From Mycteria americana (Eukaryota > Chordata > Aves > Ciconiiformes > Ciconiidae), in NCBI RefSeq assembly GCF_035582795.1, contig NC_134369.1, forward strand, positions 55,552,001-55,616,000: a stretch of DNA of 64,000 nucleotides. The letters are read 5' to 3'. How positions within the stretch are numbered: position 1 is the first letter of the stretch; the number at the start of each line of letters is the position of its first letter. The notes below the pieces were generated by a model that was given only the letters and a program-made list of their open reading frames with translations, was not told where the DNA came from and made no database searches. Made by a program: the position numbers and the translations under genes. Shown piece by piece: positions 11,615 through 24,700 of this stretch.

Positions 11615-14600
11615 CTGAAGGTAAAACACAGGAAAATCTTCAGAACGGATACGATTGTCAAACATATAGTACAGTTTTCAGTAAGCCGCCTTTCCTAGCC
11701 CTAAATTTTCTTACAGTCGTTGACAGATGATAAAGCCTGTCTGGGAAATCATGATTCATATAGTAAGTCCTAGTGCAGAAAATTTTGTGTCCAAGAATTC
11801 CAAAGCAATTTACAAACGTTTGTGTCTTCAGCTTTACGAGTATCTAAAAGGTGAAGAAATATCATCTCTGTTTTACAGATGAGGCACAAAAGCAGTAATC
11901 TGATTTGTCGAAGATGGAAAAAATGTCTCTGGCAAACTGGCAGTCCACTCAGACCTTCCTTAGAGGATGCAGGGTGCACGAACCAGTTGATTTTTAATTT
12001 CTGTTTCTTAAATTCCCTTTAGATACAAGATACCACGGAATATGCAGTTCAACCCCTCAGGATGAAAAAAAAATGGAATTTTTAGCAGTCTCTCTCTTAC
12101 AGTTACTTGTAAGCACAATCCTGAAAGCAAGCTGTCTTTCTCTGTCAGAAGGACACTGTAAAAATCTGGTACAATGTATCCCCATGGTCTCAGTCCGACA
12201 GGATATGCTATTACAGACTCCATATTTGCCATCAACTCTCAAAAACACTTATTTACTGTTACTATCTGTACATTTGTATCTTTCCTTTTCATCTTCATTG
12301 AATAAGAATATAATTGTTTTCACCTCAAGAATCTTCTATAATCCAAGTACATACCCATACAAACCATTCCTATACTATACTATTACTATTTAAGACACTT
12401 CTAAAAATAACTGCTGACAACAGGTTAGCACTCGGTTCAACTAGGACAAGCATTCAGCCTTGAGCCAGCTCACAGCGATTAAACCCTAGGCTAAACGAAG
12501 TATCACATTCAGCATTTTATCACCTCACATTGGCACAAATGCTCAGGACTGGAAAACAGCGGGGCAAACTGTGCCCAGTCTGGAGGGGCTGTACATTTTA
12601 CCTGATGATGCGGAACAGTGAGACTGTATTTCTTTCAATCTCTTCCCGGAAAATGCACGGTTGTAGTGTATACTTTTGTAAGGTCAACAATTTGTGTACT
12701 CTTCCTACAGCTTCAGTTAATATGGATTCAAAAGGAGACAGAACTATCAGGAACAAAGATAAGGCCTTGTTGCTTTTTCCTGTTTACTATCCTAATTTAT
12801 ATTTTTGTCATCATCTTCTGTCCTGTCTAGGAACATACAGTTTTTTCCAAGGCAACCCTTATGAAAACATGACCACGCTATGGTAAAATTACTGTCAGCT
12901 GCAGCATTTGGGGTTGTTACTGTCAAATATTTTTTTTTAATAAATGTTTTTTTAAATAGTGGTGGGCTTTACTCCTGCAGAAATTGAACAGAAAATTCTT
13001 TGGATAAGAAAAGAATTGTCTGGCTGAAGTAAGTGACCAAACCTGCAAAGACTTTCAGTGTTTAGCTTCAACCAGTGTAGCACAGTCCCATAGAAATCAC
13101 AGCAAACTTAAGGACACATGTAAATATTTAAGAATTAGAATGTGTTTTTCATTCCTTTGCTTTCCCTTTTTTTCCTTACCAATGGACAGAGTATCAGCCC
13201 CGATTTTGGTGGAAGTATTCTTAGGGATCTCAGATACCTTCAGTGATGAAACAACAGGCCAACGTAAGCTCATCTTTCTCAAAACTTCTGACTTCATTGT
13301 CCAACGTAACTTGTGTGAAAGACCGGTCAAGTCTAGCACAGCACAAGCTCTGCTCTCCTCTTCTCACTCTCACGCAGCTCCTTTGCAGGTTAAAAGGCTC
13401 ACCCCCTCCACTGTGAGTGGCACAATAGTTATAATGGATAAATCAAGCACAGCAGGAGAAATGCTGCTTAAGGGACCCAGTCACAGATACCTATGGTTCA
13501 GTTTGAAGTTTGCTCCAAGAAACTGCCATAACCTTCCCACGGAATAATGATGATATTGGTAGCAGTGCAGAGGTGTACAGCAGAAATTAATCACTGAAGT
13601 TATGTACAGATTTCCCAAAGGACTGTTACTAAGGGGCCATTAGCTCTCCTGTAACACTATCCAGTTTCTCAATGGCTTCATAACCATCATGCAGCTCTTC
13701 TGTCTACAGGAGATCTGGCTCCACACCCGCAAGGACAGTGCACAGAATCTTTGCTGAGGCAGGTTTGATAACCTACTTACCCCACTCCACTTTTTCCAAT
13801 CCAGAGCTCCAGGCTGAGTACAATTGTATCTGAGTTTGTATTTTATACCATTTCATTTCTGTATAATAATTTGGTGACTTTTACATGTAAGAATTTGCCT
13901 GCACAGGATGATTGGCACACCTAATTATAGTCTAAAATGCCTAAAAATCTGGGATCTATCATCAATCTACCAACTAAAAGTGTCTGGTCAGTGTCTACCT
14001 CCTGTTGATGAGGCCAAACAGTAATTCAAAAGCTGTTGGCAATTTTGAAAAGTCAGAACTGTCTTTATATGTCTAGCATAGTTCAACAGCACTGAGTTTC
14101 ATTCAGTGTTACCCAGTTGGTCAATATGGATCACAGTATGAGAAAAAGCAGATGTACTCTACAGATGCACTGTTTTTTGAAAATGTTTCTTTTCCTCTAA
14201 GAACTCAAAATGTTTTTATTAAATTATGCTTATGTCACAGAGAACATGATTGTAAAAATCATTTCTGTTTAGCTTAAAAGTCTTGCCAGAATGCAGAACG
14301 TGAAGGAGACAGCAAAAGTTGTACTGATACGACATTATGCTGATATAATATACACTTATGATTACAGCAACATTTCCTGCTCCAGGAGGAAGTGCTGGAG
14401 TGGGCTGTTTCAGGGGGCAGAAAGAGAAGGCTGGCTGTTACAAATCTCTTTGCCTTGTGCTAACAAACCTTCCCCGATTTCAAAGATGAGGATGAAAAAC
14501 AAAGGTCCAGATTCTTGCTTGTGCAATAGCTGTCTTATACTGCTCTTCTGGTCAGCAGCAGCAGTGAGCTAGAAAATCCTTCCTTCGTTTCAGCCTCGTC

Positions 14601-16301
14601 AGCGTGTGGGCTCTGGGACACCTTTGTGCCCTCTGACCCCTGCTGCCTGGCTAGTGACAGGCTTAGTAGCCAAATGGGAAATATAAAGGTGGTTCACCTT
14701 TCCCCCAGCACCAAGTATACTAAGCATAGCTCTGCACTAGCCAGGGAGTGAAACTGTATGATTTTTCAACAAACCTGGTATCAAAGTACTGCAATGGCAG
14801 TGTTAAACAAATGGGTGTGGAAGAGCCCACCCTGTTATTAAGAACATAATACACAATACCTTACAAGCTGTCTGGAAAAGTGGAAACTGAAGGAAAGGTG
14901 ATGCAGGGTATGGGAGAGAAAAGACTAAGAGCTCCCCCCTTACTTACTGACCTTGGCTGGATAGGGAGAGGAGAAAAATGAAAAAAGTTGCCATATGAAA
15001 AACATCTGGGGTGCAGGTCATCATAAAGCTGAAAGCAGTTATGAACAGGAACACACAGGCATTCCTTTTAGACAGCTTTAATATGGAAATAGTGCAGCTG
15101 TGTGATTTTTTAGAGCATAGTTTATGTAACACCTTCAGTATCACAAGTCTGCAGACATTTCCAGGCAATATTTCTCTCTCATATATGCCCACATCTTTTA
15201 GATGATCCCCATCTAAGCCCAAGTCTTGGAAACAAATAAGAAGACGCGTGCCATCTACATGAGCTCCAAACAATTCTCTTGTTCCTGGATTAAAAATAAA
15301 GCCAAGGATCCCTGGGCTTCAGAGAGCCTCATTTTTTCTTGGTTTAAACGAGCCAACTTTGATTACTCACTGGACAGTTCAACAACAGGTTCTTTTCTTT
15401 CCCAACTCCTTTGTGCCTTAATTGTTGACAAAAACATGACTCCCCCTTGCACCGTGAACCATGGAGCAGCTCACATGTTAAGCGCTGTCTGCTGGTGATG
15501 GCACAGGAAATAGCTCAGAACCACTTACAACAACAGCCTCTTCAGCTCAGACCACGTACTAACATGGAGCCTGGGTGGGTTTTTTCAGTTTAGTGAACAC
15601 TGCTACATTTTTCCTCGTAAGAAATCTGTCTGCAATTAGACCTACATATTTTTAGCAGAGACAAATGGGACTACACCAAAGGACTTCCTTGTAGGAATTT
15701 GCAAAAGTTGTGCACACAGCTTGTCTTACCCGCAAAGCACTCGTTTCCATGAACAGGGAGTGTAACGTGGTCGTGTGCCTTTGGTGACAGTAGCTCTCTT
15801 GCTCTTTAATCTGTCCCTGCACTTGTCATACACCGCAAACAGGCCCAAGTCACTTGGCTGTCATAGCTGGACTTGAACTGTGCTGCATATCTTGGAACCA
15901 GAAACCTGCATTTTTTTCAGTTTAGGATTTGGTTCAGATCATTACCTACACAAACACCAGCCCTTAAATTCACACACTAAGCTTCCCCCAACACTTGAGG
16001 GTTTGTCAGCTTGGTTTGATCCTGGTTCACAAAGCCTGGAAGAGTAAGGTCAGGTAAAGAGGCTGGGAAGCGATGACCAGCAGAAGAGACTAGGGACCAT
16101 ATAAACAATATAAATGTTTAAACATTATAAAATAGGGAAAGATAAGCCATATAAAATGGGCAGAAACTGGCTAATATCCTTAGAGCAAATTTGGAAAAAA
16201 AAAAGTAGAAGAAAGTGGAAATCAGGGTGCGTGACTGAGTATGAGAAAATGGCACAATGATGTTTGGGTTCAATCAGAAGAATTATGATGTAAAAGATGG
16301 A
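11615..16301. other. GPR68 5' intron or intergenic, no gene seen
   Basis: No coding gene is supported. It contains one MIR/L2-like tail near 11.86 kb and several chance open frames, the longest at 13140-13547. If the non-coding exons near 29-30 kb belong to GPR68, this is intron. Confidence 0.6.
11860..11905 (+). repeat. MIR/L2-like 3' tail relic
   Basis: The stretch reads like the conserved SINE/LINE-2 tail: ATCATCTCTGTTTTACAGAT followed by GAGGCACAAAAG. It is a short, diverged amniote-age fragment recognised by eye; the limits are approximate. Confidence 0.45.
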
Positions 16302-16770
16302 CCTGTTGGAGTGGGTCCAGAGGAGGGCCACAAAAATGATCAGAGGACTGGAGGACCTCTCCTATGAGGAAAGGCTGAGAGGGTTGGGGTTGTTCAGCCC
16401 GGAGGAGAGAAGGCTCCAGGGACACCTTATTGTGGCCTTTCAGTACTTAAAGGGGGCTTATTAAGAAAGATGGGGACAGACTTTTTAGCAGGGCCTGTTG
16501 CGATAGGACAAGGGGTAATGGTTTTAAACTAAAAGAATGTAGATTCAGACTAGATATAAGGAAGAAATTTTTTACAATGATGAGGGTGGTGAAACACTGG
16601 AACAGGTTGCCCAGAGAGATGGTAGAGGCCCCATCCCTGGAAACATTCAAGGTCAGGTTGGACGGGGCTCCGAGCAGCCTGATCTAGGTGAAGATGTCCC
16701 TGCTCACTGCAGGGGGTTGGACTAGATGACCTTTAAAGGTCCCTTCCAACCCAAACCATTCTATGATTCT
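16302..16770 (+). mobile_element. 5'-truncated CR1 LINE, 3' end
   Basis: This 469-base segment matches the 3' end of avian CR1. It runs from the gtgggtccagaggagggcc motif, through the bird-typical gaaacactggaacaggttgc and ggttggactagatgacctt blocks, to the terminal repeat ATTCTATGATTCT at 16758-16770. It is in sense orientation on the plus strand. The truncated 5' end and lack of a full ORF are usual for CR1. It is well preserved, so younger than the surrounding CR1 debris. Confidence 0.92.
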
Positions 16771-16779
16771 AAAAGGGTC

Positions 16780-17225
16780 ACAAGTAGAAAGAGCCATAAA
16801 AGGCAATGAAGGATGATTCTATTAATATGGGAAAAAGAAAGGTAAAGAAAGACAAGTACGTATGAGGCACAAGCACAAATTATAGATCTAAACATAGCTG
16901 GAATATTTGCTGTTATTTTTTATTTCAATCTTTAGAACCAAAATTGTGACCCAGCATCTAACAAAATTGTTTTTAACAGTAGGATGGAGGTACAGAAAAA
17001 ATAGATAAGCAAAGGCTAACAGATATTTTGAAGTCTATGTGCACTCTGAGGGAATTAGCTAAAGTAATTTGTGAACTATTGCTGATGATGTTTCAGAAAT
17101 TATGGTGGACTGGGGTAAAACAGGCATAACACCTGTCTTATGAAAAGAGTAATTGGAGAATTATACATCAGTCATCCTAGCTTCAACCAGAACAAGTCAT
17201 CAGACAATCAATATACATATCCGTG
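16780..17225 (+). mobile_element. Ancient CR1/L3-like LINE fragment (RT region, upstream part)
   Basis: Heavily decayed but recognisable CR1-family sequence in plus orientation. The block around 17050-17215 (GAGGGAATTAGCTAAAG, then GGAGAATTATACATCAGTCA, then CAGACAATCAAT) follows the consensus order encoding the N-Y-R-P-V-S/L-T region before the reverse-transcriptase core. The left boundary with the younger CR1 is unclear. It appears continuous in family and order with the fragment at 17960. Confidence 0.6.
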
Positions 17226-17955
17226 CATTTACAGAAGTGACTCACAGCTGCGGAGACTCACCCCAAGTGAGTCCTGCCATACTTCAGGAGAAGATGAGGT
17301 TGAGCTGGGGTTGGCAGCTGCACTTACTTCACACCCTGTCTCGGAAGGATGGGAGAAGCTCCGGCCTCAGTCCTACCTGCTTTCTGTAAGAGGACTGGTG
17401 CACGCATGGATGGGCCCCGTTTTCCCTGCAACATACAGCCTTACCAGGTTGCAGATCCTGTTTCTGCTCCAGTGAGCAGAAAGCAAAGGAGAGTTGGAAG
17501 GGATAAAGGACAGTAGTGGAAGCTGGTCTCATCTCCCGTGATTAATCCAGGAACCTGTTGCCTCCCCTCCCTGCCAATGGTCGGTCCTGCCCCACACAGC
17601 ATCACACCCACCCAAATGTCATCCCAGTCATGTCAGTACTCCAGCTCCCAGAAACTGCCTGCCACTTCTCAGTGCCATCCCTGTCCTCAGAGCCTCTTCA
17701 GCCTGGTATCAGACACGACCGCCTCCTCCTAAACAGGTTTCAGCTCCTGTGATACCCAAAGAATTCCTTGCTCACACAGAGCCCCCACGCACCAGGGCTA
17801 TTGATGCACAGGGGGAAGGCAGGACTTGAGAGGGAATAGTCAGCAGCTGCATTTCAGGGCTTATGAAAGCCAGGGAAGGAACAGGGGGGGAGACACAGAG
17901 GCAGCAAGGGCAGCAGCGCTGTAGCCAAGCAGTTTGGAAGGCTGCTTTAGAGATA
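17226..17955. other. GC-richer block of unknown origin splitting the old CR1
   Basis: About 730 bases that do not resemble CR1 separate two collinear CR1 parts. It is richer in C and G than its flanks and carries chance open frames on both strands. I see no target-site duplication or terminal repeat, so it may be an insertion of an unknown element or simply replaced sequence. Confidence 0.35.
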
Positions 17956-18750
17956 CTGCTGCAGGAAGAGACACATGATTCAACAAGAACAGTAGCGTCA
18001 GACCAATCTCATTTCCATCTTTGATGAGGTATGTGGCTAAAGACCTAGACAGGAAGCAACAAGTGTAATACATCTTGATTTTATGAAGACTTTTGACACA
18101 TCCCAGTGTACAATCTCATTAACACCTGGGAAATTGTAAAGGCATTATGTGCTGCTGGATGTGTTACATGACCACACTCAAAAAGCAGCCACCTGTAGCT
18201 CCCTTGATCTGGAATGATGGACTGAGTTGAGTGTGCAATAATCTGCTCTTTTCAGGATGCTAGTCAGTATTTTCATCTATTCATAATTTCATAATTTCTA
18301 TCCCATTCAGAATGGGATAGAAAATGCACTTACTAAATCAGTAAATGATACTGACTTGGGAAGGAGTATATAACACAAACAGGATTTAAGACGATCTTGG
18401 TCTGAAAACAAAACAAAATCCATTGAGGGCAAATGCAAAATTGCTGTGCTTGGAAAGAAAAAAAGTCAGATTGTCGGTATGCAACGGAGAATATCTGGCT
18501 ATGCAGCAGGATGGATAACAATGCACTTAGGTTCCCTCTGTTACTGCTGAGAAGAAAAGAATTACAGTGGGATGCAGTACTTAAAGGGCATAAAGTCAGG
18601 CATCCTCTCTACTTGCCACTGGTAAAGTCTTTGGAACCTTTTGTATTCTAAGAGATACACAAGCAAATTAGAAAAAGTCCAAATATTTTGGGCAACCAAA
18701 CTATATAATCCCCATTTCTCTGTCTTCACAAATTCAAAACTATATTCCCT
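17956..18750 (+). mobile_element. Ancient CR1/L3-like LINE fragment (RT core and downstream)
   Basis: Collinear decayed CR1 reverse-transcriptase sequence. At 18074-18100 the frame reads L-D-F-M-K-T-F-D-T, the diverged form of the CR1 motif L-D-F-S-K-A-F-D-T. Later blocks match the order of old amniote CR1 copies: GAATATCTGGCTATGCAGCA near 18490, CTCTACTTGCCACTGGTAAAG near 18608, and CAAATTAGAAAAAGTCCAAA near 18664. Stops and gaps make it non-functional. Confidence 0.65.
18296..18322. repeat. Perfect palindrome inside the old CR1
   Basis: TTCTATCCCATTC (18296-18308) is followed by one base and its exact reverse complement (18310-18322). It sits within the decayed CR1 copy and may have arisen by a local inversion-type mutation. 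Confidence 0.85.
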
Positions 18751-21700
18751 TACAGACAAGAGTTTCCTGAAGGTAAGTTGATAGTGCTTGTGAAGCGCTC
18801 AGATGTCCTACCAATGACTGCTGTAGATAAAACAAACAAATGGATGATAGGCACATTTATTAGAGGTGGAAACAATTCCAGTGAATAAGATATTTTATCC
18901 TTGTTCATCACGTGGGATAAGGCAACATATTAGACAGCTGCTCTTAGGGGCACAATGCAAAGCCACGTGATGTACTCAAGCTAGCACTGACTTATTTCAG
19001 GGACCAGAAACAGCAAAGCTGCAGCAGTGTGATACTTGGCCTGGCAGATTAAAGAAAAAGGGTGCAGAAGAAAACCAAGGTAATTCCAGTGTACTGCATT
19101 ATGTTTCTACAAGAAAGGTGCTCAGATTTGGCTCAAGAATCTCAGCAGGACACTGGTTTTGTTGAGCTCAGACAGAGTTGGCATGGCTCATATTGTGACA
19201 AAAGTCCAGTAGAAATAATGATTCTACTCATTAAAGATCATAGCCTGGTTTAAATATGCAAGTGGGCTAAAAATTAGGTTGCACTAGAGACCTTTAAATT
19301 TCAAATTCATGACCCCAGTGTACTTGACCTTGATGCTCACCTTCTTTTAGTGCAGCTCATTTTATGTGCACTATCAATGTATCTTTTCAGGGCATGTGAT
19401 TAATTTATCTACTGACCATACCATGTGTTTTTTAATCGGATCAGTTTCTAAACTGAATCCATTTCTAATCTGGAATTAAACATATACCACTTTAAAGACA
19501 GATACATGGTCCCTAAGGGTATAAATTATAAGTCACTAACAACAGAAAGTGTGCAGAAATTTTGTTTTTGTCAAACCTCTGTGTGAACAGCAGTTGGCTG
19601 CAAGAGGTTTTGTTTCTGTCTTTTGCGGGTTTTGTTGTTTGTAAAGCAGAAAGGCTACCTCTCTGCTATACTTACTTTCCATTTTTTTCTGTCTGCTTTT
19701 TTGCATTAGGAGAACAAACTGTATGTCCTTCTCTTTGCAAGAGAGTCTTACCAGAGGCATACAGTAAAAAAAGGACTGTATCTTTTTAAACCTCTGAAAC
19801 TATCTTACATAAATTGGAAAAAAAAGGCAAAAACTCAATTTATCCTTAAACTGAATTCCCTTCTAAAGTTAATTTAGGTCTATACACAACCCATTCAGTG
19901 TTTGTTAACTTGCAAGTGGACCCTTCTAGCACGAACCTCTGTGTACAACAATTATTAGTGTGTGTATCTGTTTCAGTGGGAGGAAACCATAAAAGTATTC
20001 TGTAAATTACAAATCACTTTACTTTTGTCATTATTGTATGACTCCATTTGTAAACCTATTGTCAAAGAAGGAAGCCAGCAACATTTTTTCAGAACCCACA
20101 TAAACAAAAGACTAATTAGTCACCGATGTCCAATTTTCCCTAACACAGACATGCAATTATTCACAGCATTGGGTAAATCACTCCATTTGCTTGAACTTTG
20201 ATATCCTGGGAATTTGTCCCAACTTCTTCATTTCTGCTTACCAAATTTCTCCAAAGTCTGAAGTAAGCTAGTTATATTAACTATTTCATTGCTAAAACTT
20301 CAGATGCCATCTGGCCCACCGTGGTGGGGTAGTTGAGGATTTCATGCCCTCAACTTGTAAATTTGCCATTAGGAATTGATCGTGTGGATTGGAGTAGCAG
20401 GTTCATGTTAAAATACTTGAATCATGAATCTTTTTTTTCCTCATAGTGAATTGGATGCTTGTTGAAAGCATTAGATTGGACATCGTCATAAGCTGAGAAA
20501 TTTGACCTGTGCAGCCTAACGTAAGCAGTGTGGGCTGATGAATGCAATGCAGTTAGAAGCCAATGAAGATGGCCCACATCTATTAGCCACGTAATTAATT
20601 CAAATAATTTCATGATCTCTAAATCTAGTTCCAATGCTCATTTCCCATCAGTAATGACATGGTAATGTAGTTTAATCTTGCAAGTGCTCTGGCCCACGGA
20701 TCATGAAGCTCTGTAAGGAATAGCTAAATCAGTATGGATCACAAACCTAAATGTTCTACATTCTACCCACTTCATAAGTCAAACAAACTCACTCTCAGTT
20801 AAGGAGGAAGCCACCTAGAAAGCAAGCAGCTGAGCACTTCTGAATGGCCATAAGAGAGCTAAGGTACCACACACCAGTAACTTGTAATAACACATTACCC
20901 TGTAGGCTACACTGGGAGAGGTCACAGGGAGGACTTCTTGAAACACAGAATTTACATTCCTGGAAAATGTCAATATTTCAGAAAAAAATGCCCTGAGTAA
21001 CCCAGGAGATTATCATCCTAGGCTCACATTTGTAATTTTAATTAGAGCACCGAGTATCCAGCTTCTTTCTTACCTGATGTGCAAACTGCTGTATATGACA
21101 TATTACGTATTCTATATGATACGAGACATCAGTAATAAAGCATATCCTATTTTACAGTAGAGCACCGGGAAGATGTGGGGGTTCCAGGGGTCACGTACTG
21201 AACTGAAGTCAACAACACACTTTTATAGAACACCCCACACACACATATCACACTGGGATGTCTCAGCAGGCTGTAGGTACTACCCCTCCATCCTGTGCAC
21301 CTCTGTAAGGCTCTACAGAGGTGCACGGATCCTCTGGGATCCACTGGCTGTGGTCAGGAGAAGTGCAGGGGAAAGGTCAGAGGTCTAGCAAAGCCCAAGA
21401 CTGAGGGAGTCGGCCTTGTTTAGTCTAAAGCTTGTTTAGTCATTTTCCAATGATTTTTTATGAAATGTTTTTCATTTTGAAAGTTTTTTCCTAGAAATTA
21501 AAGCTATATCAAAGTGAAATCTATATGACTTCACATGCACAAAAACTAATACAAAAATTCCATGTTCTGCTGCTGTACCATCTCATTTCAGGTTTTTATG
21601 ACTTTGGACTTCTTAGATGAGGCCTGCACATATGAAGGACAACTTGACATGAAGGGTAAGGAAGGCAGATAGGATAATAAGCACAGTTAGTGCAGTAGCT

Positions 21701-24700
21701 CAGACTACTTCTTATTCTTTATCTAGGATTAGGGCCTTGTTACCACATGCAAGGTCTGAACTGGCTGAGCACAGGGAAGTGCTGAAAAGAAACTACACTT
21801 TGGAAAATCCCTATTTACCATAATAAGAAGTTCATACAATGTGTAATTTCAAGCAAGCAGTCCAAATGGTATCAGGGAGGTGAATCACATAACAGGAATT
21901 AGTCATGCCATAGTTGCCTCAAACCCTTTAAAAATGACCCTCATCTGCCCCCTCCTTCCTGCTGTTAAAGATCACCCAGGTGGATGACATGACCCTCCAA
22001 GTACTTCACTGCTGAGCTATTGTGACTAGCTCCTACCCACAGGGGACATCTCCCTGAGGCTTTGTGGATGACTTGCTTAAGTACAGGACAGTGGGTGGAG
22101 GAAAACACATCACACCACTTTCTGCAGAAATCTTAAGTCTCTGTATTCCTCAAGGAACAACTCCAAATCTTCCTTTCCCCTCAGCTAAAACCTCAGCCAA
22201 CTCAATCTCCCTCTCCCCCACAACCTTCCTTGATACAGAAGCCAAAGCACTGTCCTGTCTCTATTGCACAGGCAGCAGGCAAGTAAGTAACGACCAATCA
22301 TAGACAACAGAACTGCTTATAATCCTGAATCTGTGCACTGATCCTCATTTAAAACAACAATGCAAGAAAAGCCACGATTATGCAGGTCTTACTGATTAGA
22401 AGCCACACAAGCCATGATCAACATGCAATATTACGAGTAAGGAACGAGGACTGGAACAACTGTGTTGTAGCCTGGGATTGAGAAATAGGAACTTCACCCA
22501 TCTGAACTAAATGAGTTCTGATTCATTTTACCATCTACAGCCTTGGGGAAAATCACTCTTCTGATTCAGTTTCCCAAACTCTGTATTACTGCCTCTTCTG
22601 ATGCTGCAGCCTGCTCTGACAGCAGCACTGTGCTCCATCAGGTAATGCCAGATGAGTTGCATAGAAATCAGCAACTTAAGGTTTAGGTCATATCTGTATT
22701 GCATTTCAATGATTTTGCCTTCCCTGGTTTGCCAGCATGCCCCTCTGTCCCCAGCACTGCCATACAGCCCCTGCTTCACAGAGCGACTGCCCAAAGGGAG
22801 CCATGGCCCCGTGGGAGTCACCCCACGGATTTCTCAGCAGCCTGAGCATGGGCCACCCTTTTACAGCACGTGGGCCATAGCGCAGTGCTGGTATCCCATA
22901 CTGGTCAGCATGCGTGCACCAAGGCCGGGCAGAGCGAGTCAGACGTTAAGCCTGTATCTTCGCCCAGATGCTTATGGCACTATACAGACATAGCCGATGT
23001 GTGTATTGAGAACAACTTGCTCTCTGTACCCATATGCTCTCACAGAAAGGGGAAGGGGTGCTAACAACGTGCAAGGCAGTCCCTTCTGTCGAGCTTCTCC
23101 AGCATCACTCACTGGTTACAAGGGAAAACTTCTGTTCGAAAACTAACAAGTTGGAGACCAAAGCAGGGACCAAATTCTCTTTCTGCTTGCATCTTTTATA
23201 ACACCACTGCCTCCAGACAGAATAAGGTGTAATTAAAGCCAAGTATCAGCACATTGTGACCTCCAAACAGAACTATCTCATTAACCAAAAGTAGTTTGGA
23301 AAGCAATGAAACATCCATCTGTATAATTTTTTCTCCTCCTTTACTGATAGTTCAGTGGATAAAACCGATTTTGCAGTGCTGCTAACAAGCAGTAGCTTGG
23401 GACATCAATAATCAATGTTTGACTAATAACATCTGACAAATAGCAAAGGATGTCTGAGAGAAAAATTTTGCTTGCTAGGTATAACTGAAATGTGGCTGAA
23501 ACTCTGCTGTGTCTGAAGAGATCGAGCACATCTCCTGTTCAAGGAGAATGTTAACATTTTCATTATTCTTATTCCACGCATCAGCAAATAGTGATACATT
23601 CAATAAAATAATCTCTCTTTTAAATGCTATTTTCTGCATATATGATTCAGTATATGATTCATTTTGTACAGCAAAAGTTTTAAGACCTAGCAAAGTGAAA
23701 AGCTGTTTACAATATTTGGAGTGTTTTCCCTTCCTCCCCTCATTTTTCTTTGACTTCATTCTTTTTCTTCTGTTTGGATTTATTTTAATCAAAGAGATGA
23801 AATTCGTCATAGGATAGGAGCCTGTTCAACTGAAGCACCTAACATTGCGTGCACTGTCACCATTTAAAACAGGAATAATTCTTTTGTGCCTTTGTACTAT
23901 GTTTGTGTTTCTGGTTTACACTGATCCCCAGTGTGTGTTTCAAACATGTTTCTGTTCTAGATCCAACTCTTTCTAGTCTAGCACACCATCCACCCTTCCA
24001 CACACTGCTGTTTAGCTGTGCTTGTTTCCTTTCAGACTCGGTTGAGTCTTTTTTGGGCCCTGTTCTGTATTTCTGTTTTTCTTCCTTGGATCCAGTGTTG
24101 GAGGTGTGGGGTGTGCACACGCATTTGTGCATGTCTTCAAATAGTCCCCATCTAGCCTGTAGAGATATAACTCTTCTAAGCTATCCCTTTCTGCTGCCTT
24201 TAATTAAGCTTCCTCCTTTTTTGCAGTTTCCCTTTTGGAGATTAACCAAGTTTCCTGTAGATCTAAGTCAATATTCGCATGTAAGGCTTGTTCTCCAATG
24301 TTATTTCTCAGAATTCTCACAATTGTGTAGAAGTAGCGTGCCTTGCAGAAGGATTTCCTCTGTACTCTTTCCCTTGTTGTTGCTCTCGCTCCCTAGATGA
24401 CTATTGAAAACTTCGGTCCTTTCTTTTTTTTCACTTGAGGCTACAGCACTCCAACAACCTCGTCCCCAATGGATAAATCATTCTAAACAAAGCGTTGGCA
24501 TGTGTATCTGCAGGCTTGCTTACATTTTCATTTCCTGAATTTTCATTTCCTCAATTCTCTTAATTTTAATTTAAAACATTCTTTTAGTACTCACATGATT
24601 TTAAGTTTGCTTTCATTAAGATTTAAACAAAGTCTGGCCTTCCCTTACTCCTGAGTGCCCTCATTTCCCGATGTATATGAGCCCACCTTACCTCCTCCAT

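Noticed and set aside
13140-13547. 135-codon open frame, plus strand
   Set aside because: No similarity or splice context; a chance frame in intergenic DNA.
15830-15880. Possible MIR-like core
   Set aside because: Only a few words match (agtcacttggctgtcatagct); too weak to call.
23903-24400. 165-codon open frame, plus strand
   Set aside because: C/F/L/S-rich translation of pyrimidine-rich DNA, no splice sites, no family resemblance, and an open frame on the other strand too.
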